Source: a bacterium
GTDB taxonomy: Bacteria > Myxococcota_A > UBA9160 > UBA4427
Reading direction: 5' to 3'
Assembly (NCBI GenBank): GCA_024742285.1
Contig: JANSYR010000019.1
Span: 51,632-115,631, forward strand
Length of the DNA stretch: 64,000 nucleotides
Below the pieces are notes generated by a model, which saw only the letters and a program-made list of their open reading frames with translations, searched no databases and had not been told where the DNA came from. Within the stretch, counting starts at the first letter, position 1. Each line of letters starts with the position of its first letter. The position numbers were made by a program, and so were the translations under genes. Shown in pieces: positions 60,563-64,000 of the stretch.

Positions 60563-61069
60563 ATGGCGCCGGCGAAGAAAAAGAAGAAGCAGGCCGAGAA
60601 GGTCGATCCCGACGGCAAGACGGTCGTCGCGACGAATCGGCGTGGCCGGTTCGACTACGAGATCGTGGACACCTGGGAGGCCGGGATCCAGCTCTGGGGT
60701 CCCGAGGTCAAGAGCCTCCGCGACGGTCGGGCGAACCTCGGCGACGCCTTCGCCACGATCCATCGTGGCGAGGCCTGGCTCGAGAAGATGCACATCTCGC
60801 CCTACGAGCCTGCGACCCGAGCGAATCCCACCGACCCGCAACGCCGACGCAAGTTGCTGCTCCATCGCCACGAAATCGATCGGATGGACAGCCGGGTGAC
60901 CGAGAAGGGATTCACCCTCATTCCACTCTCGGTGTATTTCCGCCGAGGGCGCGCGAAGGTGGAGCTCGCTCTTGCGCGTGGCAAGCAGCGCCACGACAAG
61001 AGAGAGTCGATCAAGCGACGTGAGGGAGATCGCGAAGCGCGGCGCGCGATGCGCCGACACTCGCGGTAG
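60563..61069 (+). CDS. smpB: SsrA-binding protein SmpB
   Basis: SmpB delivers tmRNA to stalled ribosomes. The 168 residues have a Lys-rich start, the core TNRRGRFDYEIVDTWEAGIQ, PEVKSLRDGRANLGDAFA, HISPYEPA and YFRRGRAKVELALARGKQRH with a basic helical tail. The tmRNA gene is not visible nearby. 45 bp after panD. Confidence 0.94.
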   Translation: MAPAKKKKKQAEKVDPDGKTVVATNRRGRFDYEIVDTWEAGIQLWGPEVKSLRDGRANLGDAFATIHRGEAWLEKMHISPYEPATRANPTDPQRRRKLLLHRHEIDRMDSRVTEKGFTLIPLSVYFRRGRAKVELALARGKQRHDKRESIKRREGDREARRAMRRHSR

Positions 61070-61112
61070 CGCCGCACACGAAGGGGGCGGCGGTCAGCCT
61101 TCGGGGTCGGAC

Positions 61113-61538
61113 ATGCTCTTCGCGAAATGGGCCGTAGCGCTCGGGATCGTCTATGTCGTCGCCGGCGTGGGAACGAGCTTCCTGTCCGCGGAGACGGCCG
61201 ATCTCCATACGACCGACGCACGCGGCGGCGGGCTGCAGACCTCGGTCTGGGTCGTCGACGTGACCGGCGACCTCTGGATTCGCGCGACCGATCCCGAGGC
61301 GCTCTGGTACGCGCGATTGCGGGCGAACCCCGACGTCCAGCTGGTTCGGGACGGGCGCCGCGTCCCGTGTCGCGCGCTGATCGTCGACGGATTCGACGAC
61401 CAGGTCGACGAAGCGATGCGTGAGAAGTACGGCCGGGCCGACGAGCTGATCGCGTGGGTTCGCGACCCGAGTGAGTTCGTCGCCATCCGTCTGGATCCCG
61501 TGCGCGCCGCCGATCGCTGGAGCGAGCACTACCCGTAG
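61113..61538 (+). CDS. Membrane-anchored protein, possibly of the nitroreductase/DUF2255 split-barrel type
   Basis: The 141-residue protein has an N-terminal helix (FAKWAVALGIVYVVAGVG), then a small beta domain: TDARGGGLQTSVWVVDVTGD, LWIRATDPEALWYARLRANP and VQLVRDGRRVPCRALIVDG. The pattern resembles flavin- or F420-binding split-barrel proteins such as DUF2255 in which the chain reads WVVxVxGxLWIR. I cannot confirm cofactor binding. It is not evidently in an operon. Confidence 0.55.
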   Translation: MLFAKWAVALGIVYVVAGVGTSFLSAETADLHTTDARGGGLQTSVWVVDVTGDLWIRATDPEALWYARLRANPDVQLVRDGRRVPCRALIVDGFDDQVDEAMREKYGRADELIAWVRDPSEFVAIRLDPVRAADRWSEHYP

Positions 61539-61705
61539 GCTCCCAGGCCCGACTGGGGGGAATCCTCCAGAGATTCCGCTCCGGCTGCATCTTTTCTGCG
61601 CGTCTTTTGCGTCGGTTTTGCCTCCGATCGGCCGATACGAACGGAGTGCCGGCGTGCGCGCGTGGACCGCTCCGCGAACGCCCCGGCGGAGGCGATCCAG
61701 GCGCG

Positions 61706-63304
61706 ATGGCGACGCAGGGGACGAGAGGGGCCGACGGGCCCGGCAACAAGGTGATCGCGACGACGCTGCTCGAGGCGCTCGCGGTCCGCGGGCGGAGCGT
61801 CGCGGCGGAACGCGGCCTGCGCGCCCTCGCGGATACGGGCACGGATCTCGCCGCGGCGTCCACCTGGCTCAGCGAAGGCGCGATCGACTCGCTCTTCGCC
61901 GCAGCGGAAGTGGAGTCCGGGCTGGCTCGCGCGATCGGGCACCGACTCGTCGCGCCGGACGCGACCGGGCTCAAGCTCTACGGCCTCGGGCTCGCGACGC
62001 CCGAGAAGGCCTATCGGCGGGTCCAGTCGTTGCTTCCGCGGGAGGCCGCCGCTGGCCGCTGGCACGTAGAGGGCATCGAGGGCCGCAGCGCGACCCTGAC
62101 CTATCGGGTGGAGGGCGGGGCCGGTCGGACGGCCGAGGCGCTCTGCGCGATGCGCCGCGGGATGCTCGAGGCGATCCCCGGGCTCTACGGACTCCTGCCG
62201 GCCGGTGTGGACGTAGAGGCGAGCATCGCTCGTGGGGACGAGACCTGTCGCTACGTCGTTCGTTGGCAGGCGAGTCGCCGGACGGGCGCGCTCGCGGGAT
62301 TGGTGGCGGGTCTAGGGATCGCGGCGGGGACCGTGTGCGCGGGGCTCTTCTTCGGCGGCTTTCCGCTCTCGCCGGGCGCGGGGCTCGCAGTCCTCGGCGT
62401 GATCGCGGGGGGCGCGGTGCTGACGGGCGTGGCCCTCGGCTCCGCGATCGATCTCCGCCGCCAGCTGGAAGCGGTCGCGGGTGCTCGGCGCGGTCATCTC
62501 GCGCTCTTCGATCAGGTGGACGACGCGCTGGCCGCCAAGCTCGACGCCCTCGCGCGTGCCGATGCGAAGCTCGATGCGGAGCCGGCCCCGAGTCCGGTCC
62601 GTTCGAGCGGCTCGATGGACGCTTCTCGATCCGAAGATGCCGAACGCGCGCTTCGTCACGCCGCCCACGAGATCCATGCGGCGGCGGGAGACCTCGAGTG
62701 CTTCTTCGAGGTCTACGACGCCGATCGTGGACGCGCGAACGAGATCAGCGACGAACGGGGGCGCGTTCGCGACATCCGCGAGTGGGCGGCGCGAATCGCG
62801 GAGAAGAGCGAAGTCGCGGAATGGAAGACGACCGTCGACGTCGCACGCCTCGTCGAGCGGGCCGTCGCCACGGCCCGCCCCGGGCTCGCCGGTCGCGCGC
62901 GAATCCGCGTAGACGCCGCGCCCGACCTGGCGCCGCTCCGCTGCGAGCCCGTCCAACTCGAATACGTCGTCGCGCAGCTGGTGAAGAACGCCGTCGAGGC
63001 GAGCGTCGAACTCAGCGACGAGCCCGACGTCGTGATCGGATTGCGTGAGACGTCGGGTGGTCTCGAACTCTCGGTCGAGGATCGGGGCATCGGGATCGAG
63101 TCGACGGAAGTCGACGAGGTCTTCGATCCCTTCTTCGGAGAGCGACCGGCCGGGGCCGGAGGCCTCGGGCTGACGGTCTGCCTGCGAATCGTCGAGCGCC
63201 ACGGCGGTGCCCTGCAGATCGAGAATCAAGCGAGGGCCGGGACGCGTGTGACCGTCGTCCTGCCGCGCGAAGGACCGGACGGGTCCGAGGAGGAATCGAC
63301 ATGA
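61706..63304 (+). CDS. Membrane histidine kinase with unusual N-terminal sensor domain
   Basis: The 532-residue protein has an N-terminal cytoplasmic-looking domain of about 185 residues of unrecognised type, two adjacent helices (about 195-250), a linker, a phosphoacceptor-like helix and a HATPase domain. The phosphoacceptor candidate is RHAAHEIHAAAG (His near residue 315). The ATP domain has the N-box QLVKNAVEAS, G1 DRGIGIE and G2 AGGLGLTVCLRIVERHGG. The H-box is less standard than usual. No response-regulator gene is adjacent. Its stop overlaps the next gene start (ATGA). Confidence 0.78.
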   Translation: MATQGTRGADGPGNKVIATTLLEALAVRGRSVAAERGLRALADTGTDLAAASTWLSEGAIDSLFAAAEVESGLARAIGHRLVAPDATGLKLYGLGLATPEKAYRRVQSLLPREAAAGRWHVEGIEGRSATLTYRVEGGAGRTAEALCAMRRGMLEAIPGLYGLLPAGVDVEASIARGDETCRYVVRWQASRRTGALAGLVAGLGIAAGTVCAGLFFGGFPLSPGAGLAVLGVIAGGAVLTGVALGSAIDLRRQLEAVAGARRGHLALFDQVDDALAAKLDALARADAKLDAEPAPSPVRSSGSMDASRSEDAERALRHAAHEIHAAAGDLECFFEVYDADRGRANEISDERGRVRDIREWAARIAEKSEVAEWKTTVDVARLVERAVATARPGLAGRARIRVDAAPDLAPLRCEPVQLEYVVAQLVKNAVEASVELSDEPDVVIGLRETSGGLELSVEDRGIGIESTEVDEVFDPFFGERPAGAGGLGLTVCLRIVERHGGALQIENQARAGTRVTVVLPREGPDGSEEEST

Positions 63305-63843
63305 CGAAGCGACGCATCGACGCGTACTTCCGCCCGCTCCGGGTGGTCCTGCTCGCCGCCGTCGGACTGGGTCTCGGTTGTGCGACGGGCGGAAACGACG
63401 AAGCCGGGGAGATCCCGGCCCATCCGTTCCCGCGCTGGGTGTCGCACCTCGAGACGGGTGAGACGGGAATCGACGAAGTCGCCTCGGTCTTCGGCAATCC
63501 GGGCGAGATCCAGCAGTCCGTCCGTGGCGGCCTGCGCTGGCGATACGCCTACGCCGAGGTGCACTGGGCGGCGGACGATCCGAGTCGTCCGGCGGTCGCC
63601 GCCGATGGTCGTCCGATCGAGGTGGAGGAGACCTGGGTCGACCGAACCGTCGACGGGATCGCTGCGACCGGGCGTTTCCTGGACGGCCTCCTGTTCTATC
63701 CCGCGCGACAGCCCCGGGGACCCAGGACGCGGACGATGGACGCGACGATCCACGAGCTCGAGCTGAGCTTCACCGTCGACGGCGTCCTCGATCACTACCG
63801 CTACATGCCGCGGCGCGACCGGATTCGCGTCCCCGTCGACTGA
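63301..63843 (+). CDS. Small lipoprotein, SmpA/OmlA-like fold possible
   Basis: The 180-residue protein has a signal peptide ending VGLGLGC (Cys near residue 27). The body reads VSHLETGETGIDEVASVFGN and GGLRWRYAYAEVHWA, then LELSFTVDGVLDHYRYMPRR, the pattern of small outer-membrane BamE/OmlA-like lipoproteins. Coupled to the histidine kinase by ATGA overlap. Function unknown; it might be an accessory sensor. Confidence 0.6.
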   Translation: MTKRRIDAYFRPLRVVLLAAVGLGLGCATGGNDEAGEIPAHPFPRWVSHLETGETGIDEVASVFGNPGEIQQSVRGGLRWRYAYAEVHWAADDPSRPAVAADGRPIEVEETWVDRTVDGIAATGRFLDGLLFYPARQPRGPRTRTMDATIHELELSFTVDGVLDHYRYMPRRDRIRVPVD

Positions 63844-63893
63844 GACGTGGACCGTAGTCTGCACCCGGCACGCATCGTGCGATGTCGGTCTGC

Positions 63894-64000
63894 ATGTCGT
63901 CTACGCCCTTCCTGCGCCGCCCACCTCACTGCCCCAACCCCGACTGTGATTTCCATGCAAATCCAGCCGGTTGGCGATTTCAGAAGAAGGGCTTCTACGA
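63894..64000 (+). CDS. 5' fragment of a probable transposase gene
   Basis: An open frame from ATG 63894 (or 63882) runs off the right edge. The visible residues show the zinc-binding CPNPDCDFH followed by GWRFQKKGFY. This start is typical of transposase-like proteins with an N-terminal zinc ribbon that are common in high-GC deltaproteobacterial-type genomes. Codon use is less GC-biased than in neighbouring genes, suggesting mobile origin. The ends of the element lie outside the window. Confidence 0.6.
   Translation, partial: MSSTPFLRRPPHCPNPDCDFHANPAGWRFQKKGFY

Overview
This is a very GC-rich (about 70%) chromosomal window from a Gram-negative bacterium. Outer-membrane machinery (a Tol system, several lipoproteins, LPS-type kinase and glycosyltransferase genes), FtsEX/EnvC, bactofilin, a PEP-CTERM protein and a selenoprotein together suggest a deltaproteobacterial-type lineage (Myxococcota, Desulfobacterota or Binatota-like). 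That placement is an inference from gene content. Almost everything is core housekeeping in short, tightly overlapping operons (ATGA/GTGA junctions). There is no CRISPR array, rRNA or tRNA, and only the last ~110 bp look mobile.

Layout. 1-1.4 kb: the tail of an unknown gene, a lamin-tail PEP-CTERM protein, and a short thioredoxin-fold (ArsC-like) gene with an in-frame UGA followed by a SECIS-like hairpin, read here as a selenoprotein. 1.7-8.2 kb: a conserved unknown protein, ftsE-ftsX-envC (LytM degenerate), a C-terminal processing protease and xseA. 8.3-13.9 kb: xseB-ispA-dxs-tlyA (isoprenoid precursors), then an A-type Fe-S carrier and a cysteine desulfurase. 14-15.1 kb: a TetR regulator and a cupin gene, each preceded by the same operator-like palindrome. 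15.5-19.2 kb: cysC, a hairpin-rich intergenic region, a TPR lipoprotein and a LolB-like lipoprotein. 19.2-20.9 kb (minus): fhs. 21.2-27.2 kb: a complete oligopeptide-type ABC importer. 27.3-29 kb: a stand-alone MshEN-domain protein and a small unknown protein.

29-31.7 kb (minus): a tandem Kdo/WaaP-like kinase fusion and a GT4 glycosyltransferase. 31.9-37.5 kb: a TetR regulator and a Gld-type ABC exporter with its DUF4340 partner. 37.5-40.1 kb (minus): suhB, tatD and holB. 40.3-42.9 kb: bactofilin behind a sigma-28-like promoter, an Nfu protein and an FG-GAP lipoprotein. 43-47.5 kb: a CRP-like site, a MoaD-MoaE fusion, MoaB, a HExxH peptidase, and (minus) a DUF192 lipoprotein and an RpoH-type sigma factor. 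47.6-50.5 kb (minus): two paralogous c-type cytochromes and pepA. 50.7-55 kb: tolQ-tolR-tolA-tolB-cpoB with no pal gene. 55-57.8 kb: dksA, tsaD, rsmA and a small unknown gene. 57.8-61 kb: a promoter-to-terminator noncoding unit, then panB-panC-panD-smpB. 61-63.8 kb: a membrane-anchored unknown protein, a histidine kinase and a lipoprotein. The right edge holds the start of a probable transposase gene.

The strongest unusual signals are the selenoprotein, the candidate ~330-nt noncoding transcription unit before panB, the TetR operators, the tandem LPS-kinase fusion, the hairpin-rich spacer after cysC, and the missing pal gene.
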